Shown here: positions 8,254-16,876 of the stretch, piece after piece
Layout: each line of letters opens with the position of its first letter
How positions within the stretch are numbered: position 1 is the first letter of the stretch
Assembly: GCA_030536755.1 (NCBI GenBank)
Contig: JAUNPJ010000015.1
Span: 1 to 60,025, forward strand
From: Eubacteriales bacterium
GTDB taxonomy: Bacteria > Bacillota > Clostridia > Lachnospirales > Lachnospiraceae
Reading direction: 5' to 3'
DNA length: 60,025 nt
The notes under the pieces: model-generated
Seen by the model: only the letters and a program-made list of their open reading frames with translations
Database searches by the model: none
What the model was told of the DNA's origin: nothing
Program-made: the position numbers and the translations under genes

Positions 8254-9045
8254 CTAATCCACCAGATGTTTTGCCTGTGCGTAATTGAATACGGGACCGT
8301 CCAGGCAGATGTAGGTGGAATCAATCTTGCAGTGACCGCATTTTCCAAGTCCGCAGCACATTTTTCGCTCGTGGGAAATCCAGATATTTTCTTCCGGAAC
8401 ATTTCTCTTTAAAATCTCCATGATCGTAAATTTGATCATAATCGGAGGTCCAACAGCGATAAATGCTGTGTTTTCGATGTTGGCGATCGGGATGTCCGGA
8501 ATGTATTTTGTGACCATTCCGACAGGACCTTCATAGCCCTCCGGAGCATTGTCTACCGTCTGGATGACCTGGAGTGTCTGCTTCCACTGTTCAAAATCCT
8601 GGCGAAACAGGATGTCCTCCGGGGATTTGAAGCCTGCGATCAACGTTGTGCTGGCTGCCTCTGACGGATGAGCGGAGAAATAGTCCACGATGCCCTTGAC
8701 AGGGGAAAGACCGGTTCCGCCTGCGATGATGATTACCTCTTTGCCTTTGTAGTTGGCAATGTCAAATCCATTGCCGTAAGGTCCGCGCATCAGCAGTGTG
8801 TTTCCGACATAATTTTCAAAAATCTGGTTCGTAACTTTTCCAACCTTGCGGATGGTCAGGTCTACGGTATCTTCACCGATGCCGCTGACGGAAATGGGAG
8901 CTTCGCCGTACTTTGGAATCGAAACCTCAAAAAACTGTCCCGGCAGTACGTTTCCGGAGTAACTCATGCGGAACGTGTACTCAATATCGGTGTGACGGAT
9001 GATTTCTTTTACCTCAGATGGAAAGGGAATGTATTCATTTTTCAT
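8254..9045 (-). CDS. asrB: Anaerobic sulfite reductase subunit B (flavin subunit)
   Basis: Electron-transfer subunit of AsrABC, related to dihydroorotate dehydrogenase electron transfer and ferredoxin-NADP reductase proteins. About 263 residues: a flavin-binding barrel, a nucleotide-binding domain (IIAGGTGLSPVKGIVDYF) and a C-terminal [2Fe-2S] site with CCGLGKCGHC. The ATG at 9045 overlaps the asrA stop as ATGA; another ATG two codons upstream (9051) is equally possible. It passes electrons from NADH towards AsrC. Confidence 0.94.
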   Translation of the reverse strand: MKNEYIPFPSEVKEIIRHTDIEYTFRMSYSGNVLPGQFFEVSIPKYGEAPISVSGIGEDTVDLTIRKVGKVTNQIFENYVGNTLLMRGPYGNGFDIANYKGKEVIIIAGGTGLSPVKGIVDYFSAHPSEAASTTLIAGFKSPEDILFRQDFEQWKQTLQVIQTVDNAPEGYEGPVGMVTKYIPDIPIANIENTAFIAVGPPIMIKFTIMEILKRNVPEENIWISHERKMCCGLGKCGHCKIDSTYICLDGPVFNYAQAKHLVD

Positions 9046-10046
9046 TCGCATGGTTCCTCCTTTGCCAGTTTATTGATTAGATTTGCATAGGAAATATATT
9101 CCGGACAGACGGCGTCGCATCTGCCGCAGCCGACGCACATCGGGAACCCGAAACGTTTTTCAAAATCGTACAGTTTGTGCATCACCTTAAAGCGCATGCG
9201 CTCCCCTTGACTCTTGCGGAAGCTTCCTCCTCCGGCGATGTCGGTATAGCCATCTACCTGGCAGGATGCCCAGACTCTGCGGCGTTCTCCGACATTGGCA
9301 TTGTCGCGGTAGATGATATCCTGCATTGTAAAGCAGGTACAGGTCGGACAGACGAAGTTGCATCTGCCGCAGCCGATACAGCGACTCGTGTACTCATCCC
9401 AGACAGGATTTTTATAGCTTTCCACGGACAGTTTTTTGGGAAGGGTAACTTTTTCCTGATTTTCTGCTGCATACTCGGGAGAAACCACACAGTCTTCCTT
9501 CGGGGCATCTGCGAAGTATTTTGCCAGTTCTTCGCATTTGCAGTCTGCCAGCACGGTGGAATCACTGATTTTCAGGTACAGGTCGTAATCATCTGTCTGG
9601 TTGGTTCCAAGGCTTGCGCAGAAGCCATTCGCGCAGGTACTGCTGCAGCCCATCAGCACAAATTTTGCTTTTTCACGCAGGCGTTTGTAATAGAAGTCTT
9701 CCGGACCATTGTTCAGGTAAATGGTATCCAGTCTTTTGAGTGCGTGAAGATCACAGCTTCGCAGGAAAATCAGGATTCCTTTGTCCGAAAGAGCAGGAAC
9801 GGAAGTCTCTTCTTCTGTAAAATAGAAGAGTGTTTCGTTGACCGGAAACAGTGCCTCTTTGAAGGAATAATCGGATTTACGATCAAATTCGATATCCTCT
9901 AAGCTTTCTGCCTCCCCATAGCGGATTACATCCGTGTCAGAATAGCATCCTTCGCCGGGAAAGACCATGGGGGCGAAAATGCGATAATCTTTTTTCATCT
10001 GTTTGAACATATCATCGGCGGTAGTTCGACTTAATTGATATCCCAT
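9042..10046 (-). CDS. asrA: Anaerobic sulfite reductase subunit A (iron-sulfur subunit)
   Basis: Iron-sulfur subunit of AsrABC. The 334-residue protein has two C-terminal [4Fe-4S] ferredoxin motifs, CIGCGRCNFVCPTC and CVGCGRCDAVCPEY, separated by the family's usual spacer. The frame is open further upstream, but the ATG at 10046 sits seven bases after AAGGAG and gives the standard N-terminus MGYQLSRTTADDMF. First gene of the reverse-strand asr operon. A GTGA-N6-TCAC dyad lies about 70 bases upstream, suggesting control by the adjacent Crp/Fnr-like protein. Confidence 0.94.
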   Translation of the reverse strand: MGYQLSRTTADDMFKQMKKDYRIFAPMVFPGEGCYSDTDVIRYGEAESLEDIEFDRKSDYSFKEALFPVNETLFYFTEEETSVPALSDKGILIFLRSCDLHALKRLDTIYLNNGPEDFYYKRLREKAKFVLMGCSSTCANGFCASLGTNQTDDYDLYLKISDSTVLADCKCEELAKYFADAPKEDCVVSPEYAAENQEKVTLPKKLSVESYKNPVWDEYTSRCIGCGRCNFVCPTCTCFTMQDIIYRDNANVGERRRVWASCQVDGYTDIAGGGSFRKSQGERMRFKVMHKLYDFEKRFGFPMCVGCGRCDAVCPEYISYANLINKLAKEEPCE

Positions 10047-10103
10047 GTGTTTACTCCTTTGCATATGATTTCGTTTTGTAGTACCTCTATCATACAGGAA
10101 AAC

Positions 10104-10136
10104 AAAAAAAGATTCCGTGACGGGTATCACGGAATC
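10104..10136 (-). terminator. Terminator of the Crp/Fnr gene that also carries an operator-like dyad
   Basis: On the minus strand GATTCCGTGA...TCACGGAATC forms a ten-pair hairpin followed by seven Ts, an intrinsic terminator. The regulator's stop codon lies inside it. The centre, CGTGA-N6-TCACG (10116-10131), matches the half sites and spacing of the dyad in front of the regulator gene (10898-10913). It may therefore also be the operator for asrABC. Confidence 0.7.
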
Positions 10137-10822
10137 GGTGGAATTCCTGTTTTGTAAAAACAGACCATGTTTTCTTTGTCGATGACGTAAATTCTTCGTT
10201 TGTGCAGAGCAATCAGTCCATATTCGGACAGCTTTTTGCAGGTGCGAGAGGTGGTTTCACGCGGCGCACCCAGCAAGTCTGCAAGAAAGGTGATGCTCAT
10301 ATCGAGATCGATCATGATGCCTCTTTCAGTTGGCATTCCGAAATCTCTGGAAAGCTTCCAGAGTTTGGCGGCCAGCTTTCGCTCCAGATAGATACTTCCA
10401 ACCGTATTTTTGAGCTGATGCTGCAACCGCCATATTTTTCGTTCCTGATACTGCAGCAGCCTCCTCGTAAGTCCGAAATCCTTCTCCATAAGGTTAAGAA
10501 GCGCTTTTTGACGAATCACAAAGAAGTGGCATGGCTCCAGCGTTTCGCAGTAGATGGTGCTGGAGCCTGACAGCAGGCTTTCGTTGGCAATGCTGTGTCT
10601 GCCAAGGATAAACAGAATTTTTTTCTTGCCGCATTTGGTTAGATTGTAAATCTGAACTTTGCCGTCCAGGATAAAGAAAATATTGGAAATCTCCTCACCG
10701 GCACGAATGCAGAGCGTTTTGCGTGGAAAAGAAATGACCTTTCCTAATTGAAAAAATTCCTGTCTGGTATGTTCGCTGGCGTATTCCAAAACCCACGAGA
10801 GGGCGGATTGTTTGTTTGGCAT
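10127..10822 (-). CDS. Crp/Fnr family regulator, likely controls asrABC
   Basis: A 231-residue transcription factor with an N-terminal cyclic-nucleotide-type barrel (IFFILDGKVQIYNL) and a C-terminal winged helix (TFLADLLGAPRETTSRTCKKL). It has no N-terminal cysteine cluster like that of E. coli FNR, so direct oxygen sensing by such a cluster is not supported. The start at 10822 is eight bases after CAGGAG. It sits immediately upstream of asrABC in the same direction. Likely a local regulator of sulfite reduction; the ligand is unknown. Confidence 0.88.
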   Translation of the reverse strand: MPNKQSALSWVLEYASEHTRQEFFQLGKVISFPRKTLCIRAGEEISNIFFILDGKVQIYNLTKCGKKKILFILGRHSIANESLLSGSSTIYCETLEPCHFFVIRQKALLNLMEKDFGLTRRLLQYQERKIWRLQHQLKNTVGSIYLERKLAAKLWKLSRDFGMPTERGIMIDLDMSITFLADLLGAPRETTSRTCKKLSEYGLIALHKRRIYVIDKENMVCFYKTGIPPIP

Positions 10823-10897
10823 GACTTGTTCTCCTGAAAATCGTAATGAAATAGGTAAAATATCCATTCTATTTTACACGATTTTGGCTACAATGTC

Positions 10898-10913
10898 TGT
10901 GATATTTCTCACA
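10898..10913. promoter_or_regulatory. Crp/Fnr-type operator (TGTGA-N6-TCACA)
   Basis: A perfect TGTGA-tatttc-TCACA dyad, identical to the classical Crp consensus half sites, 76 bases upstream of the regulator start. Probably autoregulatory. Confidence 0.7.
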
Positions 10914-10922
10914 ATAGCAAAA

Positions 10923-11732
10923 TTACTGAAGATTCAGTCGTTTTGTCATGATGTACCTGGTGGCGAACCAGAACAAAACTGCGCATACGACGGAGAGAAT
11001 CAGAGACAGCAGCATCGGGGTGAACATCATATCTGCGAGTGCCACATGGAAACCTGCTGGAGTTGTAACTGTGGAAGCAACGGGATCAAAATCTGTTGCA
11101 AATAGAATGATTACTCCTGCAATCTGTTGTACGATGTAGGTCGCAATGTAGACGCCGATGCTTCCGAGAACCTTGTGAATCTTACACAGGTTGCCCACTG
11201 CCACACAGAAGTAAAGCTGTATCGTCATGACAAATGGTGAGAGAATCAGGACGATCAATGTGATCCATGCAGTGAGATTAAAATCAGCAAAAATCTTCAT
11301 CAGTTCTCTCATGATATCTCCAAGATCCACAAAAAATTCTTTGTGTCCGGCAAGAATAAAAATGGCAATCATCAGAACGACTGCATCAATCACCATCCAT
11401 AAAACGGAGCAGATTCCCTTGGAGAGAATGATCTGTGTCGGTGTTACCGGCAGTGTGTTGGTGAGATAACCCTGATCGGTAAATACATTTTTGTAAAAAC
11501 GGTACGCCAGATACACATAAGTAAACAGGCAGACACTTCCAATGACCATGACCATGGCAAACATCAGCAGTGCGTTGACGGTATCCAGAATATAACTGCC
11601 GCTCTCGCCCATACCACCGCTCAACTGCAGGGTGATACGGTCAAAAATCGCCATCAAAAGCACGATTCCATGCATCAAAAGGAGCATTTTCGATGCTGTT
11701 TTCCATTCATATTTCAACAGTTTTTTTAACAT
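10923..11732 (-). CDS. ABC-2 type transporter permease
   Basis: A 269-residue membrane protein starting MLKKLLKYEWKTASKMLLL, typical of small ABC-2 permeases. About six hydrophobic segments are visible. It overlaps the end of the ATPase gene by seven bases and has its own GGGAGG ribosome site, so the two are coupled. With the upstream GntR regulator it forms a YtrA/YtrB-like operon, a type often induced by cell-wall stress. The substrate cannot be read from the sequence. Confidence 0.82.
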   Translation of the reverse strand: MLKKLLKYEWKTASKMLLLMHGIVLLMAIFDRITLQLSGGMGESGSYILDTVNALLMFAMVMVIGSVCLFTYVYLAYRFYKNVFTDQGYLTNTLPVTPTQIILSKGICSVLWMVIDAVVLMIAIFILAGHKEFFVDLGDIMRELMKIFADFNLTAWITLIVLILSPFVMTIQLYFCVAVGNLCKIHKVLGSIGVYIATYIVQQIAGVIILFATDFDPVASTVTTPAGFHVALADMMFTPMLLSLILSVVCAVLFWFATRYIMTKRLNLQ

Positions 11733-12424
11733 TTGAACACCTCCCTGAACAGTTCGTCTACGGACTTACCCTGGTTGAAGCGGATGTCATCGACATCTGC
11801 CTGCAGACGAATCTTCCCGTTTTGAATAAAAATGACATGATCCAGAATATTTTCGACATCAGAAATCAAGTGTGTGGAGAATAAAATCGTCGCATCCTCC
11901 TCATAATTGTTGATGATCGTATTCAGGATATAATCACGGGCTGCCGGGTCGACACCGGCAATCGGCTCATCGAGACAGTATAGTTTAGCCCTGCGGCTCA
12001 TGACAAGAATTAGCTGAACCTTTTCTTTTGTACCCTTTGAGAGTGTCTTGATGCGAAGCGAAGGGTCAATGTTTAATTTGTCCAGCATATCTTTGGCGCG
12101 GCTCGTATCGAAATCCTCATAGAAATCAGAAAAATAAGAAATCGCATCGGATACTTTCTGGCTTTCGTCGAGATAAGTTCTCTCCGGAAGATAGGAGACA
12201 ATCTTCTTTGTGGCTACACCGGGAACCATGTGATTGATCAGCAATGTTCCCTCACTGGGAGTCAGAAGACCGTTGATTAGTTTGATCAAAGTAGTTTTTC
12301 CGCTTCCGTTCGGACCGAGAAGTCCAATAATTCTTCCTGATTCCAAAGATAAGTTGATATGGTCCAAAGCAACCTTTTTGCCATAAGTTTTAGTCAGATT
12401 TTTGCATTCAAATATGGTACTCAT
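11726..12424 (-). CDS. ABC transporter ATP-binding protein
   Basis: A 232-residue ATPase. Walker A is GLLGPNGSGKTTLIKLING, the signature reads LSKGTKEKVQLIL, and Walker B is LYCLDEPIAGVDP. LSKG instead of LSGG is common in the antibiotic- and peptide-export (BcrA/YtrB-like) branch. The start overlaps the GntR stop as ATGA, after GGAGG. Partner of the permease downstream. Confidence 0.88.
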   Translation of the reverse strand: MSTIFECKNLTKTYGKKVALDHINLSLESGRIIGLLGPNGSGKTTLIKLINGLLTPSEGTLLINHMVPGVATKKIVSYLPERTYLDESQKVSDAISYFSDFYEDFDTSRAKDMLDKLNIDPSLRIKTLSKGTKEKVQLILVMSRRAKLYCLDEPIAGVDPAARDYILNTIINNYEEDATILFSTHLISDVENILDHVIFIQNGKIRLQADVDDIRFNQGKSVDELFREVFKC

Positions 12425-12792
12425 GACGGATCCTCCTTCAACATTTTTTCAATCAGCTGTATAACTTTTTTCTGGTCAAATCCCATCTGGCGCATTTTGT
12501 CCAGAAATTCCTGAATCTGCGTTGCCGCCAGTTCCTCTCGCATTTGTTCAATCATAGCTTTATCCTCCGTAATAAAACGCCCGCTTGTTCTGAGCGAATG
12601 AACCAGACCATTTCGCTCAAGTTCGGACAATGCTTTCTGCATGGTATTGGGGTTCACGCCTGCTTCTGCTGCCAGATCACGAACGGATGGCAGTTTATCG
12701 CCGGGCAGATATTTTCCTGCAACAATATCCAGAGAAACCCGCTCCACGATCTGCAGGTATATGGGGCGGCTGGAATCCAGATTCCATGACAT
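12421..12792 (-). CDS. GntR family regulator, YtrA subfamily
   Basis: A 123-residue protein with an N-terminal GntR winged helix (IYLQIVERVSLDIVAGKYLP, LPSVRDLAAEAGVNPNTMQKAL) and only a short C-terminal dimerisation tail, which defines the YtrA type. It begins the ABC operon after GGAGGTGATTGC. It probably represses its own operon by binding the perfect palindrome at 12812-12837. Confidence 0.9.
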   Translation of the reverse strand: MSWNLDSSRPIYLQIVERVSLDIVAGKYLPGDKLPSVRDLAAEAGVNPNTMQKALSELERNGLVHSLRTSGRFITEDKAMIEQMREELAATQIQEFLDKMRQMGFDQKKVIQLIEKMLKEDPS

Positions 12793-12811
12793 GCAATCAC
12801 CTCCATTGACT

Positions 12812-12837
12812 TATTGTATTAATGACTTAATACAATA
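12812..12837. promoter_or_regulatory. Palindromic operator of the GntR/ABC operon
   Basis: TATTGTATTA (12812-12821), six bases, TAATACAATA (12828-12837): a perfect ten-base inverted repeat 20 bases upstream of the GntR start, in the promoter region. Confidence 0.7.
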
Positions 12838-12929
12838 ATACATGCAAAGGAGAGAAATGTCAAGGAGAATTTTTAGAAAATTTGTGATATACTATGAAAA
12901 AATAATATGAGACATGAGGAGTGATAATT

Positions 12930-14735
12930 ATGAACAATGGTGGAAAGATTCCAGCAAGATGTGAGATGAAAAAGGAAGACCAGTGGAAAATGGAAGACCT
13001 GTATGCTTCTGATGAAGTGTGGGAGCAGGATTTTCAAAAGCTGAAAGAACAGATGCAGGAGTTTTCCAGGTACGAGGGAACCATGGGAGACAGTGCCGAG
13101 CAGTTGTATCAGGTGCTTACAGAGCAGGATCGGCTGAATATGCTCATGGAAAATGTTTATGTCTATGCAAACCAGAAAAATCATGAGGACATGGGAAACG
13201 GAACATATCAGAAGATGGCGGGAAGAGCGCAGTCTCTGATGAGTGCGCTGTCAGATGCAGTTTCCTTTGTGGAATCGGAACTTTTGGAGATTCCGCAGGA
13301 AAAGCTGCAGAAATTCCTGGAGGAAAAGGAAGAATTACGTTTGTATAAACGCTATATCGACGAGAAATTCAGAGAGAAAGAGCACATTCTGTCAAAGGAA
13401 ATGGAAGCGGTACTGGCGAAGGCGTATGAGTTGGGAAAAGCGCCACAGAATATTTTTCAGATGTTTAACAATGCGGATATTGATTTTGGAACTGTGCACG
13501 ATGAGGAAGGAAGAGAAGTACAGTTAAGTCACGGCAGATATATTCAGTTTCTGGAAAGCAAGGATGTGCATGTGCGCCGGGAGGCTTTTGAAAAACTGTA
13601 TGAGGCTTACGAAAAACACAGAAATATGCTGGCAGCTGCGTTTGATGCGAATGTCAAACAGGAACTTTTCTTTGCCGACATGCGCCATTACGGTTCTTCC
13701 CGCGAGGCGGCACTCTCTTACAGTCATATTCCATTGGAAGTGTATGACAAACTGATCGAGGCGGTGCATGAAAATCTGCCTCAGATGTACAACTATGTAG
13801 CACTCAGAAAGAAAATCATGGATGTGGATGAGCTGCATATGTACGATGTGTACGTTCCGCTTGTGAAACAGGCAGAGAAAAAATATTCGTTTGAGGAGGC
13901 AAAGGAGATTGTGAAAAAAGGCCTTGCTCCGCTTGGAGAGGAATATGCGCAGATTCTGGAAGAAGGATTTTCCAATGGCTGGATTGATGTCTATGAAAAT
14001 CAGGGCAAGCGAAGCGGCGCCTATTCCTGGGGTGCTTATGGCACACACCCATATGTATTGCTCAACTACAACGGAAACCTCAATCATGTGTTCACACTTG
14101 CCCATGAGATGGGACATGCCATCCACAGCTATTATTCAGACAAAACACAGCCGTATCCTTATGCAGGATATCGGATTTTTGTGGCAGAAGTGGCATCTAC
14201 CTGCAATGAGGCGCTGCTGATTCACTATTTGCTGGAGCATGCCCAGGATGATCAGGAAAAAGCGTATCTTGTAAACTATTTCCTGGATCAGTTTAAGGGC
14301 ACACTGTATCGCCAGACGATGTTCGCAGAATTTGAAAAAATTGTGCATGAGCAGGTGCAAAACGGCGAGAGCCTGACTGCGGATGGTCTCTGTGAGACTT
14401 ATTACCAACTGAACCAGCAGTATTTTGGTGAGGGAATTGTGCATGATTCACAGATTGCGATGGAGTGGAGTCGTATTCCGCATTTTTACACGCCGTTTTA
14501 TGTGTATCAGTATGCCACCGGCTTTTCGGCTGCCATTGCCATTAGCAGCAAGATTCTGGCAGGGGAACCTGGAATTATAGAAAAATATAAAAAATTCCTG
14601 AGCGGCGGTTCCAGCATGGACTGCATTGATCTTCTGAAGCTGTGCGGTGTGGATATGACAAGCCCGCAGCCGGTGAATGATGCATTAAAAGTATTTGGCG
14701 AGTATGTGAATCTCTTCGCTGAAATTATAAAATAA
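12930..14735 (+). CDS. pepF: Oligoendopeptidase F (M3 family)
   Basis: A 601-residue cytoplasmic zinc peptidase that cuts oligopeptides. The zinc site is LAHEMGHAIHSYYSD (HExxH), with the third ligand in the downstream AEVASTCNEALL. N-terminal helices and length are normal for PepF. I use the ATG at 12930, eight bases after GAGGAG; a GTG three codons earlier overlaps that site. It stands alone between two reverse-strand genes. Confidence 0.95.
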   Translation: MNNGGKIPARCEMKKEDQWKMEDLYASDEVWEQDFQKLKEQMQEFSRYEGTMGDSAEQLYQVLTEQDRLNMLMENVYVYANQKNHEDMGNGTYQKMAGRAQSLMSALSDAVSFVESELLEIPQEKLQKFLEEKEELRLYKRYIDEKFREKEHILSKEMEAVLAKAYELGKAPQNIFQMFNNADIDFGTVHDEEGREVQLSHGRYIQFLESKDVHVRREAFEKLYEAYEKHRNMLAAAFDANVKQELFFADMRHYGSSREAALSYSHIPLEVYDKLIEAVHENLPQMYNYVALRKKIMDVDELHMYDVYVPLVKQAEKKYSFEEAKEIVKKGLAPLGEEYAQILEEGFSNGWIDVYENQGKRSGAYSWGAYGTHPYVLLNYNGNLNHVFTLAHEMGHAIHSYYSDKTQPYPYAGYRIFVAEVASTCNEALLIHYLLEHAQDDQEKAYLVNYFLDQFKGTLYRQTMFAEFEKIVHEQVQNGESLTADGLCETYYQLNQQYFGEGIVHDSQIAMEWSRIPHFYTPFYVYQYATGFSAAIAISSKILAGEPGIIEKYKKFLSGGSSMDCIDLLKLCGVDMTSPQPVNDALKVFGEYVNLFAEIIK

Positions 14736-14749
14736 CATGATGTAAAAGC

Positions 14750-15712
14750 TTATAAGGTGATCAGTTCTCCCGTGTTGGAGGTATCGTATCCTCCAAAATG
14801 TTTCAGGGCACTGCGAAAACTTTCGGAGCATACCGCGCTCTGGATAGCGGGAAAAGCAGGATGCTGCAGCAGAGCAGAACTGCATACCAGCATTAGACTT
14901 GCTCGGGTCAGAGGGATTCCCTCCAGGTCGTGGCAGGTGTTTAGCTGTGACAGATCACCGATGCCTGCATCTGCCTGATTGGAAGAGACGGCAGTGGCAA
15001 CGGAAAGATGCGAGAGCATTTCTTTCCGGTACCCGTCAATTTGAGTCGGGCTGTAATGGTTTTCTTTCAGAAAATCATCCAGAAGCATGCGGCATTCGCA
15101 GCCGCGTTCGCGGTTGACTGTACTTACATCAGAGCGACAAAAATCGGGAAGTCCTGAAATATCTTTGGGATTTCCCTTTTTTATATAAATGCCGAGTGAA
15201 AGATCACACAGAGTCAGCAGGCAGACAGACATTCCGGGAAGCATTCCCGAGATCAGCCGATCATCCCGCGCGCCATTTTTTTGATACGGAAGGCAGACCA
15301 ATGCCAGATGTGTTTTCTGAAAATACAGGGAATACAGGCTGTTATAGCTGTTCATGTAAGAGTGCAGCATGGGATATCCCTCACCGGACTCTTCCATGCA
15401 GCTTCTCAGCAGTTCGATCATCTGTCCGGTCTGACCGCTGATGATGAGTCCGCTGTCGTTTTGCAGATAGTCCATCTGCAGGATGGCGGAATCGGCAGCG
15501 GTGCGGTTGGGAGAACGGTTTTCTTTTATAGAAGGTTTTTGGGTGGGCTGTCCGGAAGAACCAAGATAACAGTCAAGCTGCGCCTGACTGATACGAAGTT
15601 GTTTGCCGACTTTTGTTGCCTGGAGTTCCCCACGTTTGATCAGTTCGTAGACGGTTGTCTTTTTGATTTTTAATTGTTGTGCAACTTCTTGTGCAGTATA
15701 GATTTTTTCCAT
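14750..15712 (-). CDS. HTH regulator with binding-protein-like domain, likely for the mod genes
   Basis: A 320-residue protein. Residues 1-52 are an excisionase/MerR-type helix-turn-helix (YTAQEVAQQLKIKKTTVYEL). A short linker follows. About 80-300 resemble the periplasmic-binding-protein-like ligand domain found in molybdate or tungstate regulators. It is divergent from modA with 218 bases between them, and those bases hold a strong promoter flanked by a 17-base direct repeat. It very likely senses molybdate or tungstate and controls modABC. It is not a classical ModE, whose effector part is a TOBE domain. Confidence 0.8.
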   Translation of the reverse strand: MEKIYTAQEVAQQLKIKKTTVYELIKRGELQATKVGKQLRISQAQLDCYLGSSGQPTQKPSIKENRSPNRTAADSAILQMDYLQNDSGLIISGQTGQMIELLRSCMEESGEGYPMLHSYMNSYNSLYSLYFQKTHLALVCLPYQKNGARDDRLISGMLPGMSVCLLTLCDLSLGIYIKKGNPKDISGLPDFCRSDVSTVNRERGCECRMLLDDFLKENHYSPTQIDGYRKEMLSHLSVATAVSSNQADAGIGDLSQLNTCHDLEGIPLTRASLMLVCSSALLQHPAFPAIQSAVCSESFRSALKHFGGYDTSNTGELITL

Positions 15713-15790
15713 AGAATCCTTTCTTTCTTTTCGGTTTTGTTTTTTCCTTAATCTTAAAGTACTCTATTTTAATGAAGTTTGTCAATTGTA

Positions 15791-15887
15791 TTTATTCTTT
15801 GTTTTTTTTGAATAAATAGGAACAAAAAACAGATAATGGTTGACAATGGGATGAAAGTGAATTAAAATTAATAAATAAGAACAAAAC
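15791..15887. promoter_or_regulatory. modA promoter with flanking operator repeats
   Basis: The promoter is TTGACA (15840-15845), 17 bases, TAAAAT (15863-15868). A direct repeat AATAAATA(G/A)GAACAAAA occurs at 15811-15827 (upstream of the -35) and 15870-15886 (at the start site), 59 bases apart. The upstream copy is also half of an inverted repeat TTTATTC/GAATAAA (15791-15816). Positions suit repression by looping or side-by-side binding. Confidence 0.7.
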
Positions 15888-15930
15888 TAAACAATAGTGA
15901 ACGAAACTGTTGATAGGAAAGGGGAAACGT

Positions 15931-16824
15931 ATGAAAAAAAGAAGTTTAGCAATTTTATTGACAGCAGCATTAGGAATCAGTTCTCTGGTTGGCTGCGGAG
16001 GAACGAAAGAGGAGGCTGCTGATACAGCAGCGGCTGAGACAGAGGCTCCTGCAGAGGAAGAGGCTGAGGCAGAAGAGACAGAAACTCCTGCTGAGGAGAC
16101 GGCAGAAGAAGAAAAAGTAGATGTGTATGCATTTATCGCTGCCAGCCTGAAAAACACCATGGAGGAGATCAAAGCGAACTATGAGAAAGATCATCCGAAT
16201 GTAAATATCATTTACAATGCAGACAGTTCCGGAACTTTGCAGACACAGATTGAAGAAGGCGCGCAGTGTGATATTTTCTTCTCTGCTGCAACAAAACAGA
16301 TGGATGCGTTAAGTGAAGGCGGTTATATTGTAGATGGTTCTGTTGTAAATCTTCTGGAAAATAAAATTGTTCTGATCAAACCAACGGGTGCGGAGACGGC
16401 AGTGACTGGTTTTGACAATATCACAGAAGCTTCCAGCATCGCGCTGGCAGGCGAGGATGTACCGGTTGGACAGTATGCAAGAGAGCTGTTTACGAACCTT
16501 GGAATTTTGGATCAGGTAATGGCAATGGAGATTAACGAAGGCGCGAACGTAACAGCTGTACTGACAGCCGTTGCAGAGGGAAGCAATGAAGTTGGTGTTG
16601 TTTATGCAACAGACGCAGCTTCTATGCCGGACGATGTTGAGATTGTTGCAGAGGCTACGGCAGATCAGGTATCCCAGGCTATTTATCCGGTAGGACAGGT
16701 AAAAGATGAGCAGGCTTCTGAGGCAGAAACAAAAGCAGCAGAAGAATTCCTCAACTACCTGACAACAGATGCAGGTACGATGGACTTATTTGTACAGGCA
16801 GGATTTAAACAGTTTACAGAATAG
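15931..16824 (+). CDS. modA: Molybdate ABC transporter, binding lipoprotein
   Basis: Extracellular binding lipoprotein for molybdate or tungstate. The 297-residue precursor has a lipobox SSLVGC, then a low-complexity Ala/Glu/Thr linker (about residues 30-65) and a ModA domain beginning VYAFIAASLKNTMEE with the oxyanion-binding NADSSGTLQTQIEEG and DIFFSAA segments. The ATG at 15931 follows AAAGGGG. First gene of modABC. Molybdate and tungstate cannot be told apart by eye. Confidence 0.93.
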   Translation: MKKRSLAILLTAALGISSLVGCGGTKEEAADTAAAETEAPAEEEAEAEETETPAEETAEEEKVDVYAFIAASLKNTMEEIKANYEKDHPNVNIIYNADSSGTLQTQIEEGAQCDIFFSAATKQMDALSEGGYIVDGSVVNLLENKIVLIKPTGAETAVTGFDNITEASSIALAGEDVPVGQYARELFTNLGILDQVMAMEINEGANVTAVLTAVAEGSNEVGVVYATDAASMPDDVEIVAEATADQVSQAIYPVGQVKDEQASEAETKAAEEFLNYLTTDAGTMDLFVQAGFKQFTE

Positions 16825-16876
16825 TATTTTCAGTATATAATTGAAAAGTAAATAAATGACAAAGGGGGTGCCGAAT

